Counted from the stretch's first letter, positions 21,701 through 36,700 are shown. The stretch is 64,000 nucleotides of DNA from Chitinophagales bacterium (GCA_020636535.1 JACJXT010000012.1:372001-436000), one strand, 5' to 3'. A program made the numbers and translations. The notes: generated from the letters alone by a model not told the origin.

Positions 21701-24700
21701 ATGTTTGTATCTCTGATAGTGTCTTTCTGTGGTAAGTTAGAGATTATTGCTACTGTTGTATCACTGATACCTGTTATGGTATCTGTTTTAATAATACATA
21801 GCGTATCTAAGTTGTAACCTACTACTTCGCTTCTGTCTATGATGATACATCCGTTCTCATCTGCTGTGTATGTGTTACCACTGTTGTTCATCGCTCCTGC
21901 ACAGTCTGATATCGTTGTTTCGATGTTACTCATACCATTGTCTATGCTCGCACAGATGGTGTCTGTTGTGAAGATGATATTTGTATCTCGTATCGTGTCT
22001 TTGCTTGGTAAGTTGCTGATGACAACTACTGTAGTATCTGTGATGCCTGTTGTAGTGTCTACGGTTACTACACATAGTGTGTCTAAGTTGTATCCTACTA
22101 AGTCGCTTCTGTCTACTACGATACATGTTGTGCCTTCGATTACTTCGTATGTGTTGCCACTGTTGTCTATCGCTCCTGCACAGTCTACTATGTAGATGCT
22201 GTCTGCATTCATACCTACTTCTACATCTACACAGATGGTATCTGTAGTTGTGATGATGTTTGTATCTCTGATAGTGTCTTTCTGTGGTAAGTTAGAGATT
22301 ATTGCTACTGTTGTATCACTGATACCTGTTATGGTATCTGTTTTAATGATACATAGCGTATCTAAGTTGTAACCTACTACTTCACTTCTGTCTATGATGA
22401 TACATCCGTTCTCATCTGCTGTGTATGTGTTACCACTGTTGTTCATCGCTCCTGCACAATCGCTGATTGTCGTTACGATGTTACTCATACCATTGTCTAT
22501 GCTCGCACAGATGGTGTCTGTTGTGAAGATGATATTTGTATCTCTGATGGTGTCTTTGCTTGGTAAGTTACTGATGATTACTACTGTTGTATCGGTAATG
22601 CCTGTTGTAGTGTCTACTGTTACTACACATAGTGTATCTAAGTTGTAACCTACTAAGTCGCTTCTATCTACTACTATACATGTTGTGCCTTCTACTACTT
22701 CGTATGTGTTACCACTATTGTCTATCGCTCCTGCACAGTCTACTATGTAGATGCTGTCTGCATTCATACCTACTTCTACATCAACACAGATGGTATCTGT
22801 AGTTGTGATGATGTTTGTATCTCTAATAGTGTCTTTTTGTGGTAAGTTAGAGATGATTGCTACTGTTGTATCGCTGATACCTGTTATGGTATCTGTTTTG
22901 ATAATACATAGCGTGTCTAAGTTGTAACCTACTACTTCGCTTCTGTCTATGATGATACATCCGTTCTCATCTGCTGTGTATGTGTTACCACTGTTGTTCA
23001 TCGCTCCTGCACAGTCTGATATCGTTGTTTCGATGTTACTCATACCATTGTCTATGCTCGCACAGATGGTGTCTGTTGTGAAGATGATATTTGTATCTCG
23101 TATTGTGTCTTTGCTTGGTAAGTTACTAATAATTACTACTGTAGTATCAGTGATGCCTGTTGTGGTATCTACTGTTACTACACATAGTGTATCTAAGTTG
23201 TAACCTACTAAGTCGCTTCTATCTACTACTATACATGTTGTGCCTTCTACTACTGCGTATGTGTTACCACTATTGTCTATCGCTCCTGCACAGTCTACTA
23301 TGTAGATGCTGTCTGCATTCATACCTACTTCTACATCAACACAGATGGTATCTGTAGTTGTGATGATGTTTGTATCTCTAATAGTATCTTTCTGTGGTAA
23401 GTTAGAGATGATTGCTACTGTTGTATCGCTGATACCTGTTATTGTATCTGTTTTAATAATACATAGCGTATCTAAGTTGTAACCTACTACTTCGCTTCTG
23501 TCTATGATGATACATCCGTTCTCATCTGCTGTATAGGTGTTACCACTGTTGTTCATCGCTCCTGCACAATCGCTGATTGTTGTTTCGATGTTACTCATAC
23601 CATTGTCGATTGCTGCACAAATCGTGTCTGTAGTGAAGATGATATTCGTATCTCTGATTGTGTCTTTGCTTGGTAAGTTACTGATGATAACTACTGTAGT
23701 ATCGGTGATGCCTGTTGTAGTATCTACTGTTACTACACATAGTGTATCTAAGTTGTAACCTACTAAGTCGCTTCTGTCTACTACGATACATGTTGTGCCT
23801 TCGCTTCTATCGCTATGCACAGTCTACTATGTAGATTGTCTGCTACTTGATTAGTGTATTAGTTGTGATGATGTTTGTACCACTGTTGTTCATCGCTGAT
23901 GCTACTGTTGTCTATACCTGTTATGTAGATGTATCTAAGTTGTCTTGCATTCATTGATGATACATCCCTACTGTGTATGTGTTACCACTGTTGTTCATCG
24001 CTCCTGCACACTGATATTGTTTTTGATACTCATACCATTGTTGCACAGATGATGATATTTGTATCTGATTGTGTCTTTGCTTGGTAAGTTACTGATAATA
24101 TTGTAGTATCTGTGATGCCTGTATTGTAACCTACTGCTTCTGTCTACTACGATACATGTTGTGCCTTCGATTACTTTGTATGTGTTACCACTCATTGTCA
24201 TCGCTCCTGCACACAGTCTACTATGTAGATGCTGTCTGCATTCATACCTACTACTCTCTACATCAACACAGATTGTATTGATGTTCTATATCTTTTGTGG
24301 TAAGTTGTACTGATTTATGATATACATAGCGTGTCTAAGTTGTAACTACTACTTCGCTTCTGTCTATGATGATATTTCTCATCTGCTGTGTAAACATTGC
24401 CACTGTTATTCATCGCTCCTGCACAATCGCTGATTGTTGTCTCGATGTTACTCATACCATTGTCGATTATGTGTCTCTGAAGATGATATAATCGTGTCTA
24501 TATCTAGTGTTGCGGATAACTACTAGTTCTATCGTGTCCTGATGTTAGTATATGTTTTATTGTGATGATATATTATAAGCACTCTCTCTCCACTATCAAA
24601 TTGTTTAGTTGAACAGGTATGCTGCCTGTTGTAGGTTGTACACATAGTGTATCTAAGTTATAACCTACTAAGTCACTTCTATCTACTACGATACATGTTG

Positions 24701-27700
24701 TGCCTTCGATTACTTCGTATGTGTTGCCACTGTTGTTATCATGTCCACAATTAACAATATATGTAGAATCAGCATCCATATCTGGATATACATCCACACA
24801 AATCGTATCTGTTGTATTAATAATATTAGTATCTCTGATTGTGTCAATTCTACAAGGAGCAACTGCTACATTCAAGATTAATGTATCTCTACAAGGATCT
24901 GATGGATAGATAATTTGATATCTTCCTGTAGTATTAAATGTTTGACCATAGAATGTTACAGATTCACCATCACAGATAACTGTATCTATAGTTTGGCTAG
25001 TTCCACCATCTTGAACAGTTACTCTAACGATTATTTGACTATCACAACCTACACTGTTTTCTAAAGTAATTATATCTACAGTAGTTGCGGAATATAATCT
25101 ACCTGCTATAAGCACGCTCTCTCCACTACAAATTGTTGTATCTATCTGAACAGGTATGCTAGGTTGTGCGACAGTAATTACTATTTCTAAAGTTCCTGCA
25201 CAAGTTCCATTATTTATTGTTTGATAATAGGTATTTGCCGTACTATATGTTTGACCATTAATAGTTACTGACTCGCCACTACAGATAGTTCTTTCTATAG
25301 TTGTTGTATCTGCGTCATCAATTACTATTAAGTTTAATGTTACGACACTATCACAACCAACACTATTTGTTAAAGTTGTAATATATGTACCTGTTACTGC
25401 ATAATTATTTCCGCCAACAGTTACATATTCTCCTTGACATATTGTTTCATTAATTACAGTTGCTGATGGTGTTAATGTTGTTAAATTAAGTGTTACGACA
25501 CTATCGCAACCAACACTATTTTCTAAGTTAATTGTATAAGTACCCGCAGTGTTAAATGTTAATCCACCGATATTAACTGTTTCACCTAAACAAATTGTAG
25601 TGTTAAGCGTACTAGCAGATGGTTGTAGTTCTGTAATAGTAACTTCTAAGACGCCTTCACATTTACCATTATCTATATTTTGATAATATATACCTGCTGA
25701 TGTATAAGTAACTCCATTAACTTCTGTGCTACCTCCTGCACATATTGTTGCTGAAGTTTCTATAGTATCATTACCTAACATAAAGATATCTACTGTTACT
25801 AGCGTATCGCACTGATTAGCACCAGCTGGTAAGATAAATTCGTGATGTCCTGAAGTTGTCCAAACAGAATCTCTGAATGTTACTTGTTCTCCTTCACAAA
25901 TTTGAGCTTCAATTTCTATTAGTTCAGTTTCTCTTACTCCTAAGTTTAAAGTTACTATACTATCGCAACCTGTGCTTGATGTTAAGGTTGTTGTATATGT
26001 ACCTGCGTACTCATAATCCATTCCGCCTATACTTACTACCTCGCCTTCGCAGATTACTGTATCGATGATCGTTTCTACTGGTTGTACTACCGTTACATTC
26101 AACAATAAGGTGTCTTCACAGCTCGCTGTTGGATAGATGATTCTATATGTGCCTGTACTTGAGAATGTTTGTCCGAAGTAAGTTACACTCTCGCCTGCAC
26201 ATATCGTTGTATCTACTGTTGTACTGCTACCTGTTGTTGTGGTAATATTCAATACTATTGTACTATCACATCCTACACTATTTTCTAATGTAATGTTATA
26301 TGTTCCTGCTTCTGTATATGTGTTTTGATTGTATACTATTACATCGCCTGCACACATTACTGTATCTATTATTATTGTATTGCTTGGCTCATTAGTTGTT
26401 ATGATTACTTCTAATGTTCCTGCACATGTGCCATTGTCTACTGGTTGATAGAAAGTTCCTGCCATTGTATAGTCTACTTCGTTGATAGTTACTACATCTC
26501 CTTCGCAGATTGTTTCTTCTATCGTTGTTGTATCGCCTGGCTCTATTACTGTTAAGTTCAGTGTTACTATGCTATCACATGTATTGGCTCCTGTCAAAGT
26601 AATATCATAAGTACCTGTTACTGCAAACTGACGACCTGCTACGGTTACAAACTCTCCTTTACAAATTACACTGTCTATCTGTGTTTGTGCTACTGGTAAC
26701 TCTGTAACATTAACCGTAATTGTACTATCACATCCACTTGCATTATCTATTACTACTGTATAGGTTCCTGCTGCACTGAATGCTCTGCCTGCTACTACTA
26801 CTGTTTCTCCTGCACATATCGTTGCGTCTACTGTTGATACTGATGGTTCGTTTACTGTTAAGTTCAACTCTACTACTTGACTACACTCTTCGTTTGATAC
26901 TGTAATATAGTATGTTCCTGTTGCTGTAAACTCTTCGTTTCCTACTGTTGTACTTTCTCCTGCACAAATTACTCTGTCTACTACTTGTGTATCTGCTTCA
27001 CCTATTACTACTACATCTATGCTGATTACACTATCGCAACCATTTGATGCTGTTACTGTTTGTGTATAGCTTCCTGTTTGTGTATATGCTACTCCGTTTA
27101 CTATAGTGCTTTCACCTTCACATATCGTCGCTTCTACATCTTCTTCGTAGCTGTCTAATACTGTTAAGTTAAGTGTTACTATACTGTCACAACCCATAGC
27201 ATTGCTTAGTGTTGCCATGTATACGCCTGTTGCTCCGTAGCTGTTTGTTCCTACTGTATATAACTCTCCATCACAAATAGTATCTGTTACCTCTACTGTA
27301 TCTAATGGATGTACAAATACATCTAAGATTAGTGTATCTCTACATGTACCATTTGGATAGTGGATTAAGTAATGTCCGTTTGTACTAAACTCTTGTCCGA
27401 AGTAAGTTACACTCTCGCCTGCACAGATATTCTCTTCTACTCGTGTTGCTGGACTTGATGCGTCTATCGTAATATTTACTACTACTTGACTATCACATCC
27501 TACACTATTTGGTAAGGTAATGCTGTGTGCTCCTGCTGTATTAAACAATTGTCCGTTAATTACCACTGACTCGCCTGTACAGATTGTTGTATCTATTATT
27601 GTGATTGCTGATGGTGCATTTTCTGTAATTACTACTTCTAGTGTTCCTGAACATGTGCCATTGTCTACTGTTTGGTAGAATGTACCTGCTGTATTGTATA

Positions 27701-30700
27701 CTGTTCCGCTTACTATTACTTCTTCGCCTGTACAAATGCTTTCTGCTATTGTTGTAGTGTCGCCATCATTGATGACTACTAACTCTAGCGTTACTGTACT
27801 ATCACAGCCATTTGATGCTGTTAGCGTTTGAGTATAAATACCTGTGCTGGCGTATTGTAAGCCATTTACTTCGTAAGTCTCGCCTGCACAAATCTCTGCT
27901 GACAAATCTGTTGCTATTATTGGTAATACTGTTAAGTTTAGTGTTACTACGCTATCGCAACCTACACTATTCTCTAAGTATGTTGTATAGGTTCCACTTG
28001 TACTGTATACTACTGATCCTACTTGTACTGTTTCTCCTGCACATACTGTTCTGTCTAGTGTTGTTGCACTTGGTGTTAACTCACTTACTACTACTTCTAG
28101 TACTCCTGTACACTCACCATTATCTATGTCTTGATAGTAAGTTCCTGCTGATGTATAGGTTACGCCATTGACTGTCGTACTTCCACCTTGACACATACTT
28201 GCTGTTGCTACGCTTGTATCGCCATCTAACACTACTACATCTACGGTTACTAAAGTATCACACTGTCCTGCTACTGCTGGAAGTATAAACTCATAGTGTC
28301 CGCTTTCTGTAAATGCCATGTCTCTAAACACTATCTCTTCGCCTGCACATATCTGTCCTTCTATTACGATATATTCTGGCTCTCTTACACTTACATTTAA
28401 GGTTACTATACTATCGCAACCTGTGCTTGATGTTAAGGTTGTTGTATATGTTCCTGCGTACTCATAATCCATTCCGCCTATACTTACTACCTCTCCTTCG
28501 CATATCACTGTGTCAATGATCGTCTCTGGTATTGGTGCTAAGAAAGTTAAATCTACAGTATCTCTATTCACACAAGTCATCGTAGAATCTCCTACAACAT
28601 ATTCAAATTGATATGTTCCTGCTACTGCTACTGTTACATATGCACTACTATCTGTAGTATTAATAATACTTACTCCAGCAGTAATTGCAACCCATGTTGA
28701 AATAAATCCTTCATCCGTTGGATTTCCAGAAATTAGGACATTTTCAATTCCACATAAAGTTCTAGGACTTCCTGCTTCAGCATAAGCAATTGGAGGATTG
28801 TTAATCTCGAATGGTAAAATATCTGTGAAACAAATATCATCTGTGATATCTACTAAGTATTCTCCATCTGGTAAACCAGAAATACATAAACCATCAATTA
28901 TAGCATCTTCTACATTACCTGTAGCTCCTGGTGCTACTCTTAAATTAGATAAAGAGTACGAGCTATCTCCACCTGTGATGATTGCACACATAGTATATGG
29001 TGCACATGCATCTGGTCTTGTATATTCTAGCGTAATATAATATGGTGGTAAAGAGGTAATTGTATCTTCAACAATTTTCTCACAGCCAATACCATTATTA
29101 CCTCTGATAGTGAATGTATAAATACCTTGAGTTAAGCCAAAGATTTGGTAAGGTAAATCTGCATTAGTAATAGTATCTCTTTCATTGCCATACGAAATTA
29201 CATATGGTTGAACTCCTGTTAAGGTATCAATATTGATTTCAATTACTCCATTTACATCTTGGAAGCATGAATTATTAGTGATTGTTGTTGCTGTTGCTTC
29301 AAAACCACTATTGTTTGGCAATATTACTCTAAGTGTGGTATCGCAACCATCACCACCGTTATCCATGAAAGTAAAGTCATAGATACCACTTTGTTGGTTA
29401 GTTAATGAAATTACACTATTAGTTTGATTTGTAAATACTTGTGGCGTTCCAAATGCATCTACAAAAGAATAGTTATAAGAACCTGTAAAGCCAGTAACTG
29501 ACAAGTTGATAGTTCCACCTGCTGCTCCAGGACATGGTGCTGGAACTAAGCTAGTAACTGCGACATCTATGCCTCCAGTATTAATAGATTCTATTGTTAT
29601 TCTTTTCTTAGAAGTACATCCAGTGGCATCTATCACTGTAACAAATAATGTACCCGCTGGTAAATTGCAAATATTTAAAGTTGTATCTGTTTGATTAGAA
29701 GCACTGTATAGTGTGTTTCCATCAATATCTCTAACAATTGCTGTATATGGTGCTGTAAATACTGTTTGAACTATATCTATACACGCATCTGCACTAGCAC
29801 AACTTGCTGTTGTAATATTTTCTACAGTAAAGCTAGCACCTCCATATTCTGTAATACAGAAAGGTACAGATTCAATTTCACAAACAGCATCTGCAAAAGT
29901 TGCTTCATAACAACCTGTAGCTAAACCTTGAACTGTAATATTTGGTGAAGTTAATCCACTAGCAGACAGTATGCTTCCTGTACTAACATTAGTAATAGTA
30001 TAACTATATGTTGGTTGACCATTCACCAATACAAATCTTACCTCTCCATTATTTTCACCACAAGCAGCTGGTATTTCTGTTACTGCTAATACATCTAATC
30101 TACAAGGACAAGTTGGATTTGTCAATACCACACTTAAAGTTCTTTGACAGCCATTAGCATCTCTAACTACGATTTGATAGAAACCAGTTCCTAATGTATC
30201 AATTGTGTTATTGGTTGTCCAAACAGTATCTGTAGCAGAATTGCCAATACCAATCCAGCCGTACTCATATGTTGGTGTACCTCCTGTAGCATTGATAGTA
30301 ATTCTACCATCTTTTAGACCACAATTTGGTGAAGCATAGTTGTAAGAGTATGAGATTCTTGTAGGTTGAGTTAATGTAACTCGTTCTGTATTAGAACAAA
30401 TATAATCTTCGGTTACTTGAACTATTTTATATTCTCCTGCATGTAATCCACAAACTTGAAGTGGTAAAGACATGCTTGAGTTCCAAGTAGCCACCGTATC
30501 GTCGTCTGCTGGATTTAAATTACCTTTTTCATCTATTATATAAACAATAACCGCAGGATCTACTACTGTAGACTTACTAATACAACCTGTATTGCTATTA
30601 TAACAAGTTAAGTTAGTTAATACAAAGTCTGCACTTGGATTAAACTCTGTAATTTGAATAGTAGCTTCTACAACATCTGTACAAGTACTACCACCAACAG

Positions 30701-33700
30701 TTGCCATAGTAAATACATTCACTGTATAATCTCCAAAACTTAAATTGCTAAAGCAAACTGAGTCTGTAGTAACTGGTGCTGATGCACTACCAATTTTAAC
30801 TGGCTGTGTCAAATCTCCTCCAGTTAATACGAAATAATATAGTCCTAAACCATTATGTGCTTTAACACATAACTTACCATCTTTTAAGCCACATTGAGAT
30901 ACATCAAAAGTATCTATTGTTGCTGTAAAGCCAGTTGGGCTTACTGGAATTGTAATTGTGTCGATTAAAGGACAACCTACTGCTGGACAAGCACATGTGT
31001 TACCACTGTTACCTGCTGCACACATTGCTATTGGTTGTAATATTACTAGGTATTGACCTGGTTCTAAATTGTTATAAGTATTTGATGTTACTAAAGGAAC
31101 GCTTACACTAACTGGTGTTAATGTGCCTCCATCAATTTTTTGTAAACCAACCGTTGGATCAATACATACATAGTGTGTGCTATCTCCAATAACTGCATAT
31201 TTGTAGATAGTTACGCTACCATTAGCTGGACCACAATTAGTACTTGGTGTTATAGTAACAAAAGGACTAATTGCTGTATCGCCACCTTGTGGTAATAATA
31301 AGTATGGTATAGTATCTGAGAAACAACCATCTGCTGTTTGTACCAGAATGTAGTAAGGTTCTGTACCAGAAGGTAAGTTATTTCTAAAGTTATCTGTTCC
31401 GCCATTGCCTGTAATAGCTGGTGGATACTGACCTGGGAACTGACTGATATAGTAAGTTAAAGGTCTTGTTAGTGTATCTGGATCTGGATAGCTGATATTT
31501 ACTGAAATACTACCATTGAACTGACCACAATCTGGTTGAGCTGCAATAATTTCTAAACCAATACTGTCTGGACATTGAGGACAGTCTATAGTATCTACTG
31601 TTTCGATTACAATAGTTTGTGTACCTCTATATGCTTCACAGCCATTGCTCGTACCATATATTTCTACTTGGTAAGTACCTGCACACAAACCAGTTTGATC
31701 TGGACCTTCCATTAATGGTTGTACAACATTGTCTTTATACCATACGAAGTTAAAGTTATCTAAGTTTTGTGCTGTATTTGAGTAAGTATCTCCATCAATC
31801 AGAATGTAATCTATACCTGTAATATGTATTTCACCATCACAAATACCTGTATTCTCGCAATCGCTTAATAGTTGACGCGTAATGTTTATGGTAACTTCTG
31901 GATTGTTAAGTACACTACAAACTGTACATGTAAGATTACCAACGCCTAAGCTAGGACAACCTGCTTCTATTGTTCCACAAGGTAAAACAAATGGCTCTAA
32001 TGGATAAATAACGAAATTAAATTCAACTGAATTAGTACTATTATTGAAATCAAACACTGCATTTGTTTCTATACTGTCTAGTGATTGACCTTCATATACT
32101 GTACCAGAAGCGATCAAATTACCCTCTAAATCAAGTAATTGGTATTCAAAATCAAAAGGAGCTACTGTGTAAACACCAATGCTTGTATGTAGAAGAATCT
32201 GCATGAAACCACTATAAGTTCCATCATTAAAACAGCTATCTCTTCCAAGTCCGTTTGGCATAATTAGTGCTTGTGGTATATACTGACATTCTGTACTTGT
32301 TGGCAGATAATTATACTTAGCAAATGCTCTTTCTTCACAGAATGTAGTTGGATTATCATAAGTTATTTCTACTGAATAATTTCCATAAGGAACATTTGCC
32401 AAATAAGGACCAGTACCTACTACATTGCCATACATGTCTGTCCATACAAAATTGTACACTGCATCAGCTCCAGCCATTACACTAGCACTATCTGCATATT
32501 CTAGAGAATTAACATCATCTATACGAGTATAAATTCGATCTACCCAAATACTTATGAGTGTAGTATCTCTTTCTTCACAAGCAGGCGTAGCTAACTGTGT
32601 TCCTTCTATTTGTGCAAAGATTGTTGTTAAACCATTACTAGAAGGTATATAAACAAATGATACATCCATATATACCGGACAATTAGGATCATCATCACAA
32701 ACACCATAAATATTATCACTTAATAAGTCTGAAGCGATGAAAGAAGCATAACCTTCTATTATACCATTGCTTGGTGTAATTTCTGTGCCTGATTCTGTAT
32801 CGTACCATTTCCAATTATTACAGCTTGGATTACTTAGTAATATATTTATTGGACTATTTGGTCTTCTACATTGATTATCTAAAGCAAAAGAAATATTTGT
32901 ACTTGTATCTGCAGTAGATGCATTGGTTACTGCAAAAGTTGAGCTATCTGCACAATCTGTACCATTGCTTACTACTACTTTATAGATACCTGCATCTAAA
33001 CCAGTAATTAAGTTGGTGCCTGATATAATGAATACATTATTTGGCATACTGTACCAAGAAATTGTAGCACTAGTAGATCCTGTTGTAACATACTCTACAA
33101 AAGCAGAACCATTGCTTAAGCTACAGTTAGTATTTACTATACTTGTGTTAGTTATAGATACACCACATTCTTGTGGACATTCTTTTTTAAGTAACACTCT
33201 AATACTTGTATCTGCACAATATCTATCGAATGTTACCGTATAGAATCCTGGATATAAGTTAAATATGTTTGCTCCACCTGCATAATTGCCTACGGCAAAA
33301 GCAGTATCATAGCCAACTGTACTTGTAATATAAATTGAATCTACTGCATCGTTGATTGCTGCCCAATCGATTGTTAATTGACCTGAATTAGTATTACAAT
33401 CAAAAGAAGGTGTAACGGCAGCTATTAATGGATCTGGATTAGCATTTGGTATTTCTATTTCTATTGTATCGAAACCACAAGTTGCCTGTACTATTAATTG
33501 ATATACTCCTGGTCGTAAGTTTGTAATACTATCTGTAATTACAGTATCTGGATTTGCAAAAGAAACTGAGCCAGTAGAATTACCTGTCCATGAAATACCG
33601 TAGATAGTATCTGTAGAACTAGCTGTGAATACCACTTTTCCGTTTGATGCACCACAACTTGTTGCAGCAGTAATCGCTGGAACTAAATCTATAATAGTTT

Positions 33701-36700
33701 CTTTTGGTGAAATACAAATGGTAGTATCATAAGTACAAATTCCCACATAAGGCGTACTATATGTAATTGAAATATCATGACAACCTACTGCTAAGCTTAA
33801 AGTATCTATATAGCTTGAAGGATCAAAGCCAATTTCGCTATATGTTGTATAAGGATCAGCCCCTATTATATGGAAAAGTATAGCGTTACCTATTGCTGCA
33901 TTATTGTTGCCTTGTGTTAATGCAGTACAATTACTCCCTATACTGCCTCCTGTATTGCTAACTCTATTATATATAAAGCCAAGCCGAGTTGCTGGTGATA
34001 CACTATAATTTTGGACATTTCGGACTTGAATAGATAGTTGCGTAATTATGCTATCATAATTTGGACAATCTGATTCATAAACATATGTGCCGTATGGACT
34101 GTTGTTAATATAAAGTTCATCTGTTCCTAAACTAGTTCGCATAAAGCTTTGTAATTGTTGAATAAACGCTGAAGGTGTATTGAAAACACCAGACAAGGTA
34201 AAGGTATCAGTAGGGTTTTGTGTATAAACTACAAAATCTCCAATATAAGGGAAAGGAATTCCTTGTCTTGCTTTATTATTGATAACAGATCCAGATCCAA
34301 AACCAATACCAATACCCAAATAATTATCTATTTGTTCAACTGGATAACTAACGATACTATTGCCATCCAACTGTATTTCTATTATTGACGGATTATTAAG
34401 TGTACCATAGTATAACACATCACTAGGGGTAATGCTTTGAATATTTAGTACTACATTGGCAGTATCACAAGAAGCATACTCAAGTACCTCTGTATTTACT
34501 AGAATAGGAAGACCAGTAAACTCAAATATAGAATCATACACATTTCCACATATATCAGTTACTCTAACATAATACTTCTCTCCATAATAAACATTAAAGT
34601 ATGTATAATCTAACATATATGTTAAATTGTTAGGATATTCTTGATATTGGTAAAGAATATTCGTATCTCCATTAAAATTATATTTAACAATATATACGCT
34701 ATCAATAAAATTAGGCATAAATATATCTTGATCAAACTCTGCATAACCAAAATAATCCCCTAAATTGGAACCCGCACAGGTGAGATTCTCTATATAAAAA
34801 TATGGATTTGCAAATACTGCATTATTTTGTAAAGAATCTATCCCTATTGTAAAGGTAACACTGTCTATTTTACACTTGGTATACGCATATATTGTATAAG
34901 TGCCAGGTATTAAACTTTTTGTGTAATCTTGAATTAGAATTTTATTATAATTACCACCAAATACAACAAATCTATAATTGTCAAAATTTGTTGTGTCAAT
35001 ACTAGACCCATTATTTTCAACCAATTGTTCTGGTCCATACATGATAACACTGTCAAATAAAACATTATTATTACTATAAACATCTAAAACTAGAAGCCCT
35101 CTAGAAGTAATAGAGTCTATACATGATACGCCAGCATTAGAAATATCTATATCGAACATAATGCTATCGTTTGTTAACACCTCTAAATAAATTGTTGTGT
35201 CTTTAATACCACAAGCTGTTTGGATACTAAGTGTATGATAGCCCGTGCTTGTTAGTGGTATAGAATCATTTTGAATGCAGTTATAAATAGGATCATAACT
35301 AGCAAAACGAATATCTGTAAAGTAAGAACGAGGTGTTAAGAATCCAGCATTTCCTGTATTTTGAATACCCCAGCGGAACTTCCCTTTTGATTTATCCATT
35401 GTAAATGGCTGTTTAAATATTTCTGTTCCATTATAGTTTATACTTAAGGTGTCTTCTTTATAAGTACAAGTAATATTTTTTACTACAATAGAAGTAGCAT
35501 AGTATAATACTTGTACCGATCCATTATTTGAATATGTAGGATAATTAACTCGAATATAATCTGCCGATTGTTGATCATATACTACCTGAATCGTTGGAAG
35601 ATGTGTGTATCCTGATGTTAAATTTGTATTATAATATAAATTATGATTAAATATACTGGCAGTGTCTGCATCTTGAATCATGAAGATATTATAAAAAGAA
35701 TTTGCACCTCCGCCTATGCCTTCTGTAAAAGAGAAAGAACTTTCGAAAGCAGACTCTGACATAGTAAAGCCATTTATATAATTATCATCTGGCGTAGTTT
35801 GATCTGTAAGTGTCGCATCGTATGAATAAAAAGATAAAATAGTTTCGTTATAAGCATCTGCCCAAGGTTCATAAAGGTGTGGTTTAATATAATTTGTATT
35901 GTATGTGGTATTACATATTTTCGTTGAATCGACATTATAAGGAATACCATCTAATAGAACTGTCATGTCGCTAGTAGCACTAGCAGAGTATACCAGCCAA
36001 GCAGTATCTCCACAGTTGATTGGATTTGGTTGTAACATTGCTGTTAAGCCCACAGTATCTATTTCTGTTTCTGGAATAACTATAGTAAAAGTAGTGTCTG
36101 CACAAGGTGTACTTACAGTAAATGTGTATGAGCCAGCAGGAATACCTCGAATTTCAATTAGTGAGTCATTTAGTGTTGTATTAATGATTACAGAATCGGT
36201 TTCTGTGCCAGACCATTTAATTTTAACTGGAGTACTGTTTGCAGAAATAGTTAAGTCTACACCCCCTAAGGTTGTTTCTAAACAGTTAGAAGAACCAATG
36301 ATATTGCTTGCTACAACATCCAAAGTATCAAGAGCTTCTGGTATGGTAATAAAAGTATCTAATGTGTTACAATGTGTATATACCGTAACCGGATAAGTAC
36401 CTGGCTCTAAGTTAAGCGTGCGTGCTTGTGTTTGGTAGTAGTATGTTTCGCAAGAAGAAGAAGAAACTGTCATATTTGTGAAAGAGACAGAGTCTAGAGA
36501 ACTAGTAGCCCCAACGGAAACAACAGGATATATATGTGTAATAGAATCTACCCAAGCAGGTAAGTCTGCTAAATAATTTAAACCCGCAGAAGTACGAATC
36601 TTAAACTTATTGTCTGCTTTACTAAGTACTAAAGTTATAGTATCACTAGCTGATATATTAATCGTTAAAAATGGAGAATTAGTGCCAACCATTCCAATGG

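Larger units (their letters stand above)
14575..24840 (-). repeat. array of 555-bp (185-residue) tandem repeats, each a two-part unit
   Basis: Landmarks recur exactly every 555 bases in the clean blocks (for example near 14679, 15234, 15789, 16344, 16899 and 17454; and 21284, 21839, 22394 and 22949). Each unit has an A half (TTDTICAAIDNGMSN, ADENGCIIIDRSEVV) and a B half (VEVGMNADSIYIVDC, GTTCIVVDRSDLV) of about 92 residues each, with four Cys per half. About 10.3 kb gives room for 18-19 units, but several joins are scrambled, so the true number is unknown. Two subtypes occupy different halves of the array. Confidence 0.92.

Noticed and set aside
14679..23758. A series of plus-strand open frames of 68-118 codons repeating every 555 bases
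   Set aside because: They are the antisense of the adhesin repeats; their regular spacing and identical wording follow from the repeat itself, and they have no signals of their own.
14575..24840. Regular repeats that could suggest a CRISPR array
   Set aside because: The period is 555 bases, there are no short repeats with unique spacers, and the units are coding and in frame.
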